In this document: positions 28,101 through 30,265 of the stretch, in pieces
Layout: each line of letters begins with the position of its first letter
Numbering within the stretch: position 1 is the first letter of the stretch
NCBI GenBank assembly: GCA_000969725.1
Contig: JXSR01S002669.1
Length of the DNA stretch: 30,265 nucleotides
Direction: 5' to 3' (one strand)
Origin: Ophiothrix spiculata
Lineage: Eukaryota; Echinodermata; Ophiuroidea; Amphilepidida; Ophiotrichidae
Translations under genes and position numbers: made by a program
Notes under the pieces: model-generated
The model's input: only the letters and a program-made list of their open reading frames with translations
Database searches by the model: none
Told to the model about the DNA's origin: nothing

Positions 28101-30120
28101 AGTATAATGCTGCAGGCATAGCGTGACCAAGAATAAGGTGAATTAGGGTTGTTTTTGAGGAAAGAGTGATCAGGTGACACCGTTTAGGGTATCAAAAACA
28201 TCCATTTTAGCTCTTTTTCAAAAGAAAGAGTACTTTTTCAAACCCTTTTTAAAACAGAAATGGTAAATTCTTGATTTAGGTTGTATATTTTGGATTCAGA
28301 AACAATCACCTTTTAGGAGGTGTTTTGAAAAACTGTGGTCACGCTATGGCTGCAACATTATACTTGAGTACAGTGCATCCCCCAACAGCCCCCCCCCCCC
28401 CAGCTTCAAGGTAGTTTCAGAGTAGCTGCCAAGGTTGTAGCTTGAATCTGGTGCAGACAACCACAATTTGCAATTTCTAGCTGTCGTTATGCAGCACCAC
28501 ACATTTAAATATTGCAGTGATGGGTTGTCGCAAGAAAAGTGGAATTTATACCAACTTGAAACTATGTGTCGTTACGACCATCCCAAAAGGTTAACAATAT
28601 GGCGTCTTGTCATGCTGGCCACAAAATTTTCCACGTGCAAAATGGAAATTTTTGATGTCATATCGACACTCTGAAACCAGCCTGAATCAGATTTTATAAA
28701 TGTGACCTATCATATCGAAAGGTACCTTAAGGGTCCAAAAATGAAAATTGCTTTTTGGTCTCATCTGAAAGATTATATTTTAAGCTTTAAAATGACACCT
28801 TGATTTAGATTATTTGAAGTTTGATTGCAAATTTACATCCAAATTGGTAAAAGGCATCGGGCTGATTCAGAAAACTATAGTTCTGAGAGCATCAAATTTA
28901 AAGTTTCTGTACTGGTAAAACTTGAATGGAGAAAGGATTTTTATTTTGGTTTTGTCTTATGTTTTGGATGTTGGAACCTGATTAATATTATAGAAGACAC
29001 TTCAAAGGTAACGTTTCTGATGAAATTAGAAATTCAACCCTGACTTGGACGTGATTTTTGACTATGCTCAGCTACAGTGGCACGTATCTAGCAATTTACT
29101 ATGCCAACCTTCAAAATGACGGGTCACAAATCAGACATTGTAAATATTACCACTTACCACTGTTGTGTTTCTTAACACTTAGATTGAACTGTAGATCTTA
29201 AGGGGTTTTCTCAGAGATGTAAAATGTAAGAATCATACCTTAGGTTTACCAGTTTGAGCATGTGGCATCATCAATGTTTGTACAAGACAGCCTCAACTCC
29301 ACAGATATTGACCTTATTTGCCTGTGTAAGTCCAATGAGAATGCAGACTTGTGTTCTTCTTATGTACCACAGGAAGCCTGCTGAGATAGGATTTGGTGGA
29401 TGTAACTTAGTTTGATCAAAATGGTGGGGTTGTGCCCTGGTGGATTCAATTATTTTATTTTAAGCATCATATTAAGCCTTGCTACAGTATAAATCATCAC
29501 AGGAAACTGTCAAGGACAGATTCCTTTTATCCGTTTTGCGGTGCCGTTGCAGTGCATTTTGCACTGTAAGGGTACTGTTAGTGGTATAATTTAAAGCACA
29601 CCACTAAATAGAGCTGATTGGCATATCAGGTTGAAGCTGAGATTCAATTTCATCATCTTCTCTGATTGAAAAAATTTTCGCACGACCAAAACACAGATGA
29701 ATCGCTACAGGGACCGATTCAAGTAAACACATGCGTTTCCGGATAGCTGCACCGCAAAAGGACCAGATAAAAGGAGTCGCTCTCGCTGTAAATCATTATA
29801 TCGATTCAAAGTGCACCGCATGCATAACCGGATTGAAAATGGATGGTCAAAAATTGAATCTGAATTTCAACCTGATACCATTCATTCATGTGTTTTAAAT
29901 TATATAACTTACAGTGCAATATGCAACACAGGAATCTGTGTCTTAAATGTAAATCTTTTCCTCCGTTTAATATAAATGTCCTACCTTTCAGGTTGTTACA
30001 GCATTCCATGTTGGAAGAGGAGGAACGACAATGTCATATATGGGGAAAGGAGTGACAAAGAATGCCACACTGTGTTTACAACATCTCACTAATGAGATGA
30101 GTACAAGAGCCTTAGATCAG
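989..30120 (+). CDS. RTTN: Rotatin (RTTN) orthologue, internal part, 18 exons (gene span including introns)
   Basis: Rotatin is a centriole/basal-body protein needed for centriole elongation and ciliary function; loss in mammals gives left-right axis and brain-size defects, and the fly relative is Ana3 (family knowledge). Joining 989-1162, 2322-2534, 3023-3126, 4778-4910, 5747-5872, 6823-6939, 8765-8919, 9973-10141, 10919-11018, 11527-11621, 12584-12704, 19097-19247, 20358-20555, 21901-22137, 23493-23825, 24607-24744, 27622-27697 and 29992-30120 gives 923 open codons with matching phases and GT-AG borders throughout. The product is helix-rich, as expected for armadillo/HEAT repeats. It parallels human rotatin (about 2226 residues, from memory) from about residue 480 to about 1420, with little length difference. 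Shared landmarks are HHRMAF, CC-L-IVK, SAAEQ, LLLFDEV, TDA-FY-LP-LE and SYMGKGVTK. The N-terminal domain, start codon and C-terminal part lie outside the window. No promoter or poly(A) site is visible. Confidence 0.93.
1180..1380. mobile_element. MITE of about 200 bp next to the w1 donor
   Basis: GTATCAGAGATGCCAGT is mirrored by ACTGGCATCTCTGAGAC. The interior has repeated CTGATTTCAGGTTTTTT and other TTTTCAG motifs. It begins about 17 nt after exon w1. Confidence 0.8.
1381..2321. other. Intron 1, remaining part
   Basis: A very AT-rich stretch near 1620-1800 has many ATATTGATAT-like near-palindromes. The GAGTGCAGGGCCCCATTATTTG block near 2160-2200 recurs near 3915 (same orientation). No gene was seen. 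Confidence 0.6.
2142..2200. repeat. Dispersed repeat block, copy at 3897-3955
   Basis: CAGTTT, then AGAGTGCAGGGCCCCATT, then TTTGTAA and CAATCC occur in the same order and spacing at both places, which points to two fragments of one repeat family. Confidence 0.75.
2322..2534 (+). CDS. RTTN: RTTN exon w2
   Basis: The acceptor is AAAATCCAG and the donor is GTAATT. The exon has 71 codons in phase 0. It begins AQSVVPASLISAMTLLVMDQ and includes YLQKVDSEKYHLYQ, which parallels YLEQLNSENYSIYK in human rotatin, and it ends EAQKE. The internal ATG at 2358 is not a start, because the open frame and homology run back to the acceptor. Confidence 0.92.
2535..3022. other. Intron 2, nothing recognised
   Basis: AT-rich non-coding sequence without a clear repeat or element. 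Confidence 0.6.
3023..3126 (+). CDS. RTTN: RTTN exon w3
   Basis: The acceptor is TCTTTTGCGCAG and the donor is GTAAGT. The exon is 104 nt, entering in phase 0 and leaving two bases of a codon. It reads IQLDILPLALSSVASLVYQ then PDLSVVKQFITSYSQ. The open frame that starts at 3001 in another phase is a shadow. The helix-like pattern matches the human segment with SLVKEIISICS. Confidence 0.88.
3246..3401. repeat. Long near-perfect hairpin
   Basis: Arms of 67 nt (3246-3312 and 3335-3401) are reverse complements with only a few mismatches, around a loop of 22 nt. A further copy of TGTCATCTATCGTCTCATAA with its following GGATGG lies at 3617-3643. It is probably the end structure of a foldback or MITE-type DNA element; the stretch 3402-3690 may belong to it. 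Confidence 0.9.
4320..4500 (-). mobile_element. tRNA-derived SINE fragment
   Basis: On the - strand the head has TAGCTCAGTCGGTTAG (A box), a CTGTTAA loop suggestive of a tRNA-Asn origin, and GCGTTTGAGTCC (B box). The body continues toward 4320. It is unlikely to be a working tRNA because the arms are degenerate. Confidence 0.6.
4516..4580. repeat. Perfect 26 bp hairpin
   Basis: Arms 4516-4541 and 4555-4580 are exact reverse complements (core GGCTCTTGAAATGGTTCTTC) with a 13 nt loop. Confidence 0.95.
4778..4910 (+). CDS. RTTN: RTTN exon w4
   Basis: The acceptor follows a long pyrimidine tract (CTTTCTTTTTTCTAG). The donor is GTTGGT, a weak match to the consensus. The exon is 133 nt and restores phase 0. 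It reads LLRLLAHPDNRIKTCAYKCC then LDIVK, clearly parallel to the human [21 protein letters not shown] segment. A 254 bp TIR element begins only 27 nt downstream of the donor. Confidence 0.92.
4938..5191 (+). mobile_element. 254 bp TIR element, copy A
   Basis: The ends TGTGATGACTCACCCCCGAA and the mirrored TTTCGGGGTGAGCCATCACA have TA at both flanks. It is the same family and orientation as 17836-18090. Open frames on the - strand here are incidental. Confidence 0.92.
5192..5746. other. Intron 4, remaining part, with dispersed repeat
   Basis: 5550-5730 is the first copy of the repeat also seen at 22545-22730. The rest is unrecognised. Confidence 0.6.
5747..5872 (+). CDS. RTTN: RTTN exon w5
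   Basis: The acceptor is CTTTTTATTTCAG. The exon is 42 codons in phase 0 and reads RCVNVDEAAKPNNDASFSVR and FLTDAGVLYEIVCYGFNSVE, ending EKS. VLYEI and the following aromatic-G pattern match human rotatin. I chose the donor GTAGGT at 5873 because joining to w6 then gives exactly the human spacing; a GTATCT four bases downstream is an alternative that would break the frame. Confidence 0.9.
5873..6822. other. Intron 5
   Basis: It contains a CA-repeat-like stretch (about 6222-6258) and a segment at 6335-6510 in which GTCCCTCTTTT occurs three times. No gene was recognised. Confidence 0.6.
6823..6939 (+). CDS. RTTN: RTTN exon w6 (founder of the exon-edge array)
   Basis: The acceptor is TTTGTATAACAG and the donor is GTATGT. 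The exon has 39 codons in phase 0: VCRSANEIILHLLQSK, then LLVHTQVWQETSQAIIPSLP and LLQ. Spacing to the human SEVNTAAKAILLYLLQ segment is exact. Its last 93 nt plus the first about 22 nt of the intron are the source of eight downstream tandem copies. This copy is chosen as the real exon because only it has the proper acceptor and the first eight codons. Confidence 0.92.
6940..7857 (+). repeat. Tandem array: eight partial copies of exon w6 3' edge
   Basis: Units of 115 bp (the first 113) repeat head to tail. Each unit is the final 31 codons of exon w6 plus about 22 nt of its donor-side intron. Exon-like ends followed by GTATGT or close variants fall at 7052, 7167, 7282, 7397, 7512, 7627, 7742 and 7857. 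All copies have ACAATCC where the exon has ACAAGCC, so the array grew from one changed copy. The true w6 acceptor is not included. Copy 1 carries TTAG and a TAA change that close the coding frame. Use of a downstream donor would read through into a stop early in copy 1. The units are therefore best seen as a minisatellite of coding origin. Confidence 0.95.
7880..8440. other. Intron 6, middle part
   Basis: The array ends near 7880 and about 300 nt of AT-rich, unrecognised sequence follows. It contains one foldback (8188-8333, listed separately). No coding signal was seen. Confidence 0.6.
8188..8333. repeat. Foldback/MITE-like inverted repeat
   Basis: The arms at 8188-8252 and 8272-8333 are imperfect reverse complements around a loop of about 19 nt. 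The best shared core is GATGCATTGTTGGAATGA in one arm and its near complement in the other. It probably derives from a small non-autonomous DNA transposon. No protein is encoded. Confidence 0.75.
8484..8586 (+). pseudogene. Exon w7 5'-edge copy 1
   Basis: This copies the acceptor region and about the first 34 codons of exon w7, starting GIAGRETTLSRC. The reading frame is open, but a GTAAGC at 8587 would leave one extra base, so including it before w7 would shift the frame. Without splicing it reads to a TGA just before copy 2. It probably gives no functional product. Confidence 0.8.
8625..8726 (+). pseudogene. Exon w7 5'-edge copy 2 (frameshifted)
   Basis: This is a second copy 141 bp downstream of copy 1. 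It has the same upstream pyrimidine tract (CTGTTTGATTTGATAG). A run of changes after GTCTTAG leaves it one base shorter than copy 1 and shifts the frame. Copies 1 and 2 resemble each other more closely than either resembles the real exon w7 in their 3' halves. Confidence 0.8.
8765..8919 (+). CDS. RTTN: RTTN exon w7
   Basis: The acceptor is TTTGATTTGATAG and the donor is GTATGA. The exon is 155 nt, entering in phase 0 and leaving two bases. It reads GIAGRETTLSRCVLGLYEAS, then LEKFRGALRLLFSKDE, parallel to the human LQGYADTEDPLGNC and MLRLLLVKK segments. It is taken as the real exon because only this third copy continues into the conserved 3' half and keeps phase with w8. Confidence 0.92.
8968..9355. 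repeat. Direct repeat pair of about 145 bp, 244 bp apart
   Basis: The segments at about 8968-9112 and about 9212-9355 share, in order, CCTAACACCAT, CCTAAGTCTAAATAC or a close variant, GACCGGAGTTAG, and CTGCCAGGGCAGC followed by a GGCTTGCATCA block. They look like a tandem duplication or two copies of one element. The intervening part has a weak tRNA B-box-like GGTTGATTCC at about 9139, too little to call a SINE. Confidence 0.7.
9356..9771. other. Intron 7, middle part
   Basis: AT-rich non-coding sequence without a recognised element. Confidence 0.5.
9772..9940. repeat. Dispersed repeat with an ATAATAATAA / TTATATAGCGC motif
   Basis: A short A/T-rich simple repeat is followed by TTTTATATAGCGCCC and a moderately GC-rich stretch. 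The ATATTGCGCC motif recurs at 26865-26900 in a tRNA-headed SINE. This motif is common at the ends of invertebrate SINEs and short repeats. It ends just before the acceptor of exon w8. Confidence 0.5.
9973..10141 (+). CDS. RTTN: RTTN exon w8
   Basis: The acceptor is TTTTTCCTTTAG and the donor is GTAATA. It enters with one base to finish the split codon and leaves phase 0. It reads SVRHEMATSVLWHLTQDP, then VLTDMADLFFMEHPVVLDD and ending SVFQ. This parallels human PSVRSLALKLLAFHLT and RVTDLFIGKKPIELRLDD. Confidence 0.92.
10255..10335. repeat. GT/CTGT-rich low-complexity tract
   Basis: The sequence is rich in GTGT and GTCTGTCTG repeats and resembles a decayed microsatellite within intron 8. Confidence 0.7.
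10534..10870. repeat. Tandem duplication, 168 bp unit, two copies
   Basis: GAAATGGATGYCACTTGGTA begins at 10534 and again at 10702. After each copy the sequence runs in parallel through GGAAGGACC, GAACTGATT, AAGTACCTRATTTGC-like and AACATTTGRTTAAATT blocks. The copies have diverged by substitutions and small indels. The region is non-coding, in intron 8. Confidence 0.85.
10919..11018 (+). CDS. RTTN: RTTN exon w9
   Basis: The acceptor is TTGTTTGTAG and the donor is GTCAGT. The exon is 100 nt, entering in phase 0 and leaving one base. It reads VDGLVKVYHIYSSKETEPS, then LKKSAAEQIAIMMQ. The human counterpart has VEKVYEIF and RKSAAEQLAVIMQ, one of the clearest matches in the gene. Confidence 0.94.
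11400..11490. repeat. Fragment of a GTGACC-type TIR element (inverted relative to 28702-29127)
   Basis: From CAAGGTGTCATTTTAAAG to the terminal GATGGGTCAC at 11481-11490, this is the near reverse complement of 28702-28802. Homology becomes weak further left, toward 11040, and the other terminus is not clearly preserved. It lies just before exon w10. Confidence 0.8.
11527..11621 (+). CDS. RTTN: RTTN exon w10
   Basis: The acceptor is CTTTATAAAATAG, with a weak pyrimidine tract, and the donor is GTAATA. The 95 nt complete a split Asp codon and end in phase 0. It reads DSTLHQAFLSKNGIDLTLAY then LEEAVDAKSRKQ, parallel to the human segment with KIIEYLNECVSQDGKVV. Confidence 0.88.
11622..12056. other. 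Intron 10, first part
   Basis: Non-coding; GGTGAAAACAAAC occurs twice (near 11820 and 11857). Nothing else recognised. After 12312 the intron is AT-rich and featureless up to exon w11. Confidence 0.5.
12057..12312. mobile_element. Small non-autonomous TIR element, about 255 bp
   Basis: The ends AAGGCTGGTATCGACAAGC and, on the other strand, AAGGCTGGTATCAGCAAGC are terminal inverted repeats. Inside them GTTGTCGACAA and its match continue the symmetry. The interior has repeated GTCGACAA motifs. No coding capacity or clean target duplication was seen. Confidence 0.75.
12584..12704 (+). CDS. RTTN: RTTN exon w11
   Basis: The acceptor is TTTTTGTTATTTCAG and the donor is GTAAGT. The exon is 121 nt, entering in phase 0 and leaving one base. 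It reads VTMATLIPACLSILRHIFHE then LRHQLAHKLDIYYIILR. This parallels human ECLVQPCLTLLRKVL and the following serine/leucine-rich helix. Confidence 0.9.
13296..14769. repeat. Nested inverted-repeat pair (possible second element)
   Basis: 13296-13324 and 14741-14769 are reverse complements in 26 of 29 positions (core GACCACTGAATCAGCCAT). They enclose about 1.4 kb of very AT-rich sequence with no recognisable protein. It may be another non-autonomous DNA element inserted inside the larger one; the true ends were not found. Confidence 0.6.
15069..16270 (-). pseudogene. DD37D-like mariner transposase remnant, duplicate unit 1
   Basis: This duplicate of the catalytic-to-C-terminal transposase region is split by a LINE fragment at about 15418-15735. 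The - strand open part (15721-16047) reads KLTVWIELMGNNKLIGPIFF and QDGAPPHRFRPVHDDRLKTL. It keeps the second catalytic Asp in QDGAPPHR. Its 5' coding part is missing and stops occur further upstream. Confidence 0.85.
15418..15735 (+). mobile_element. 5'-truncated non-LTR retrotransposon 3' end (CR1/L2-like style)
   Basis: This segment of about 318 bp is absent from the otherwise parallel duplicate at about 16600. It ends in AATAAAATCAATCAATCAATC-type short tail repeats and contains ATTGGAAATAAG and CTATCCTGGTATT blocks typical of LINE 3' untranslated ends. GAAA occurs at both borders and may be the target duplication. No reverse transcriptase part remains. Confidence 0.65.
16271..17463 (-). 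pseudogene. DD37D-like mariner transposase, longer degenerate copy
   Basis: Read on the - strand from about 17463, fragments follow the mariner order. These are an N-terminal helix-turn-helix part (FTDEQRSFIALSYHRTQSPQ), HPYKIERIKALKQEDFQRRL, then GDETSFPMDG with the first catalytic Asp. An open stretch at 16891-16304 follows, with KLNVWIGLMGNNKLIGPIFF and PEWPARSPDFNPLDFILWGY. The spacing between second and third acidic positions is 37, which fits the DD37D (maT-type) group. The second Asp is changed to Asn here (KNGALPHR). Stops and frame breaks lie in the N-terminal half, so the copy is dead. Confidence 0.88.
17836..18090 (+). mobile_element. 255 bp TIR element, copy B (nested)
   Basis: The termini TGTGATGACTCACCCCGAAA and the mirrored TTTCGGGGTGAGCCATCACA are flanked by TA on both sides. 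It matches 4938-5191 closely in the same orientation, including the core TTTTCTGTTGTAARATTTGA. The element is non-coding and inserted in the larger mariner-type element. Confidence 0.92.
18325..19096. other. Intron 11, part after the mariner-type element
   Basis: No repeat or homologous gene was recognised. Overlapping open frames at 18595-18969 have no rotatin or transposase similarity that I can see and are probably chance. Confidence 0.5.
19097..19247 (+). CDS. RTTN: RTTN exon w12
   Basis: The acceptor is TTTGTTTTTGCACAG and the donor is GTAATC. The exon completes a split Cys codon and leaves two bases. It reads CTLLCQSDARVKYNASHLMV then LLLFDEVAGISASSSSDNHL, ending RFSLPRCVKQ. LLLFDEV and the SLP segment match human rotatin. 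Confidence 0.92.
19304..19358. repeat. Short tandem duplication, 26 bp unit
   Basis: TTTTCATAATTAGGAATGAA followed by ATTCCC or ATTCAC occurs twice in a row, in intron 12. Confidence 0.8.
19359..20035. other. Intron 12, middle part
   Basis: AT-rich with a short GGTCATCTGACC / GGTCAGATGAC inverted motif near 19725. AAGATGGCTGCCAT near 19998 also occurs near 18915. No gene. Confidence 0.5.
20036..20240 (+). mobile_element. tRNA-derived SINE
   Basis: The head has an A-box-like AAGTTGGCGCAGCG and a B-box-like AAGTTTGATTCC, so it derives from a tRNA. It is followed by a body with TTCTCCGAGTACTTCGGTTTC, a motif widely seen in invertebrate SINEs. The 3' limit is uncertain. It sits in intron 12. 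Confidence 0.75.
20358..20555 (+). CDS. RTTN: RTTN exon w13
   Basis: The acceptor is TTTTGCTTTTAG and the donor is GTATGT. The exon is 198 nt, in and out with two bases of a codon. It reads RYQLPFQCPVSQTSSVHR, PDPLMELLPLNMMKVTWNIA and MHGGIDGVIQYFTGD. The human match has RRYHLPV, MLRIAWNLSWYHGSDNL. Its 3' 128 nt are duplicated just downstream. Confidence 0.93.
20591..20718 (+). pseudogene. Broken duplicate of exon w13 3' edge
   Basis: This segment repeats the last 128 nt of w13 at an offset of 163 bp, including a GTATGT donor at 20719. The Trp codon of VTWN has become TAG, so the coding frame is closed, and no acceptor precedes it. A run of 10 G (20580-20589) marks the junction between copies. 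Confidence 0.9.
20788..20934. mobile_element. 147 bp MITE with long TIRs
   Basis: GCCCATGATATACTAGCAAG at the left end is mirrored by CTTGCTAGTATATCATGGGC at the right end, with the symmetry continuing as AGCTAG blocks. The flanks TTCACTAAT and TTCATAAT resemble an imperfect 8 bp target duplication, which would suit a hAT-type origin. Confidence 0.85.
21275..21435. repeat. Dispersed repeat related to 22808-22982
   Basis: It shares GGAGCATTGGACAAAATTTT, GATGATTTACACTTCATAT, AATTACCAGATAT and TTGTTTGTTGATCTTGG with the later copy in the same orientation. Open frames here are incidental. Confidence 0.75.
21624..21697 (-). tRNA. tRNA-Thr(AGU)-like pseudogene or SINE head
   Basis: On the - strand the D arm GCTCAGTTGGCAGAGC, anticodon loop CTAGTAA (AGT anticodon) and T arm CCAGGTTCGAATCCTGG are well kept. 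One anticodon-stem pair mismatches. The acceptor arms (GACTTGT and GTGGCCA) barely pair, and the 3' side runs into a T tract on this strand. It is more likely a tRNA-derived repeat or pseudogene than a working tRNA. Confidence 0.6.
21901..22137 (+). CDS. RTTN: RTTN exon w14
   Basis: The acceptor is AATCTTTTTCCACAG and the donor is GTAAGA. The exon is 237 nt and leaves two bases. It reads SETLDLNKSEQEVLKHSDIG, HSLHQALSGIAQASSHYQVK and LSLWHLSLWITTGLITDSDD, ending PWKETLR. This parallels human LQDCLHSIVQAATHREV and the following helices. Confidence 0.91.
22545..22730. repeat. Dispersed repeat, second copy (first at 5550-5730)
   Basis: It shares CAAGCACAGGACWYCWGRAA, an ATTGTGTA/GTTGTGTA block, CGTAAACTG and TTATTTGAAAYAACA with the earlier copy, same orientation, moderately diverged. 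No coding frame is conserved. Confidence 0.65.
22808..23427. mobile_element. TIR element of about 620 bp
   Basis: The left end AAAGGGGCATTAGACAAAAT is mirrored by ACTTGTCCAATGCCCCTTT at the right end. It contains the repeat shared with 21275-21435. No transposase remains. It ends 66 nt before exon w15. Confidence 0.7.
23493..23825 (+). CDS. RTTN: RTTN exon w15
   Basis: The acceptor is CATTTTTGTTACAG and the donor is GTAAGT. This is the longest exon in the window (333 nt, 111 codons). It reads RFVEVIPANAEDKLLLAEVL, RFLTTLMQSLRFIPEDLLDW, then a Gly/Ser/Asp-rich linker (GASSQGVEDASMQGRK) and LHKQLLNFFDTFVR. The human match is RFLQVLPACTEDEKLLIDVI and ELIALFDTLL. The linker is less conserved, as expected for a loop between helices. 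Confidence 0.94.
23826..24294. other. Intron 15, first part
   Basis: No recognised feature. The open frames on the - strand have no family features. Confidence 0.5.
24295..24403. repeat. Foldback of about 109 bp
   Basis: AAATGAGACAAAATCAATGC (24295-24314) is mirrored at 24384-24403. The centre contains GGGCCCTACAGGCC. It is probably a MITE remnant in intron 15. Confidence 0.75.
24607..24744 (+). CDS. RTTN: RTTN exon w16
   Basis: The acceptor is TTTCTTTTTTTCAAAG and the donor is GTAAGC. The exon finishes a split Trp codon and leaves two bases. It reads WRHKGRFLGGSLTHGLLTSL, NMTDALPFYDLPPLEGTLNC and LVHVTA. Human rotatin has VTDAPHFYGLPSLERTL and ANLTAY here. Confidence 0.94.
24745..25638. 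other. Intron 16, first part
   Basis: Unrecognised non-coding DNA. TTTCCGGGAATTTCCG-like and related motifs near 25110 and 25458 are isolated. Confidence 0.5.
25639..26860. repeat. Possible 1.2 kb element with short inverted ends
   Basis: GCAGGGCATGAATTT at about 25645 is mirrored by AAATTCATGCCCTGC at about 26840. Inside each end are paired GGTGTGC / GGCGTGCGAT motifs. The interior is AT-rich apart from CCCCGG and GGGGG patches near 26080-26150, and codes for nothing I recognise. The limits are tentative. Confidence 0.45.
26865..27172 (-). mobile_element. tRNA-derived SINE
   Basis: The - strand head (from 27172) has GTGGCCTAGCGGAACAGTGC, a CTCATAA loop and the B-box GAGTTCGAGCCCC. The body runs leftward and ends with an A/T-rich TTATTATTATA-like tail near 26865 that includes GGCGCAATATAAATGCC. 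The anticodon position reads CAT, but it is a SINE head and not a working tRNA. Confidence 0.8.
27174..27544. mobile_element. TIR element of about 370 bp, copy 2
   Basis: The ends TATAAACCTTGACGTATTCA and, mirrored, TGCATACTCCAAGGTTTATA are inverted repeats. The whole element is the approximate reverse complement of 504-883. It shares TGCAGTGATTTGGTCTTAAT (other strand) with that copy. No coding content. Confidence 0.85.
27622..27697 (+). CDS. RTTN: RTTN exon w17
   Basis: The acceptor is TTGTGTTCCATTGCAG and the donor is GTAAGG. The short exon (76 nt) completes a split Arg codon and ends in phase 0. It reads RSGWSLDWNEGDSLSLCQHL then LNSLVE, matching human PGWSSHSS and YLSGLLE. A TIR element starts only a few bases into the intron. 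Confidence 0.9.
27701..28062. mobile_element. TIR element of about 360 bp abutting a splice donor
   Basis: AGGCAAAA...AGTTTGTTTCCTGT at the left is mirrored by ACAGGAAACAAACTTG...TTTTCGCCT at the right. The inner parts (AATGCGAAATGCATTT and ACGAAATGCGCGC) continue the symmetry loosely. The left end begins four bases after exon w17. No coding content. Confidence 0.75.
28099..28366. mobile_element. 268 bp TIR element
   Basis: CAAGTATAATGCTGCAGGCA then TAGCGTGACCA at the left is mirrored by GGTCACGCTATGGCTGCAAC then ATTATACTTG at the right. The interior is A/T-rich and non-coding. No clear target duplication. Confidence 0.85.
28391..28401. repeat. Poly-C tract
   Basis: A run of about 11 C within CCCCCAACAG-flanked sequence, in intron 17. 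Confidence 0.9.
28702..29127. mobile_element. 426 bp TIR element (GTGACC ends)
   Basis: The left end GTGACCTATCATATCGAAAGG-like sequence is mirrored by the right end, which on the other strand reads GTGACCCGTCATTTTGAAGG. AAAT precedes the left end and follows the right end, a possible 4 bp target duplication. Part of it is repeated in inverted orientation at 11400-11490. The open frame at 28825 is not recognised as a transposase. Confidence 0.8.
29128..29991. other. Intron 17, last part
   Basis: Non-coding. TTTTATCCGTTTTGCGGTGC near 29526 and GCACCGCAAAAGGACCAGAT near 29749 are loosely inverted and may be ends of a further element of about 250 bp. No gene. Confidence 0.5.
29992..30120 (+). 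CDS. RTTN: RTTN exon w18
   Basis: The acceptor is GTCCTACCTTTCAG and the donor is GTATGA. The exon is 43 codons in phase 0: VVTAFHVGRGGTTMSYMGKG then VTKNATLCLQHLTNEMSTRA and LDQ. Human rotatin has RGGNAMSYMGKGVTK and CLLHLSHEM, the strongest single match in the window. The gene continues past the window. Confidence 0.96.
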
Positions 30121-30160
30121 GTATGATAGTACCCATAGCAGGGGGGGGGGGTACACAACA

Positions 30161-30253
30161 ACAATGTCATACATGGGGAAAGGAGTGACAAAGAATGCCA
30201 CACTGTGTTTACAACATCTCACTGATGAGATGCGTACAAGAGCCTTAGATCTG
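30161..30253 (+). pseudogene. Partial duplicate of exon w18 3' edge
   Basis: The last about 93 nt of w18 and its GTATGA donor recur at an offset of 133 bp. The frame within the copy is open (SYMGKGVTKNATLCLQHLTD), but the offset is not a multiple of three and the first codons and acceptor are absent. The final codon is CTG in place of CAG. About 11 G precede the copy at 30141-30151. The window ends just after. Confidence 0.88.
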
Positions 30254-30265
30254 GTATGACGGTAC

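Overview
This window is intron-rich animal genomic DNA. It is AT-rich and full of transposon fragments, and GT-AG introns interrupt one gene on the + strand. No bacterial-type operon, rRNA, CRISPR array or second host gene could be supported. Gene content and repeat style (tRNA-derived SINEs, many short elements with terminal inverted repeats (TIRs), a LINE 3' tail) suggest a marine invertebrate, most likely a deuterostome such as an echinoderm, hemichordate or amphioxus. The species assignment is inference only.

The host gene is the middle part of rotatin (RTTN), a large centriole and basal-body protein built of armadillo/HEAT-like helices. I assembled 18 consecutive exons (called w1 to w18, numbered within the window) from 989 to 30120. 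Their phases agree at every junction and they sum to 2769 nt, or 923 codons, without a stop. The translation follows human rotatin as I remember it, from the HHRMAF segment (w1) through SAAEQ (w9) to SYMGKGVTK (w18). The first and last exons of the gene lie outside the window. Each exon is short and carries little start or stop signal of its own, so an ORF scan alone shows only fragments.

Layout: 1-988 is an upstream intron with a LINE tail and a TIR element. 989-6939 holds exons w1-w6 with several TIR or foldback elements. Intron 6 (6940-8764) is unusual: it holds eight extra copies of the 3' edge of exon w6, then two extra copies of the 5' edge of exon w7. 8765-12704 holds exons w7-w11. Intron 11 (12705-19096) is mostly one 5.5 kb Tc1/mariner-type element with TA flanks, a dead and internally duplicated DD37D-like transposase on the - strand, and nested insertions. 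19097-30120 holds exons w12-w18 among SINEs and small DNA transposons. Exons w13 and w18 are each followed by one partial duplicate.

The main oddity is that four of the 18 exons (w6, w7, w13, w18) have partial tandem copies that include a splice site. The copies are broken, out of frame, or unable to splice in frame, so they look like recurrent exon-edge duplications rather than a working mutually-exclusive exon system. Transcript data or a long-read assembly would settle that. Coordinates of splice sites were read by eye and may be off by one base.
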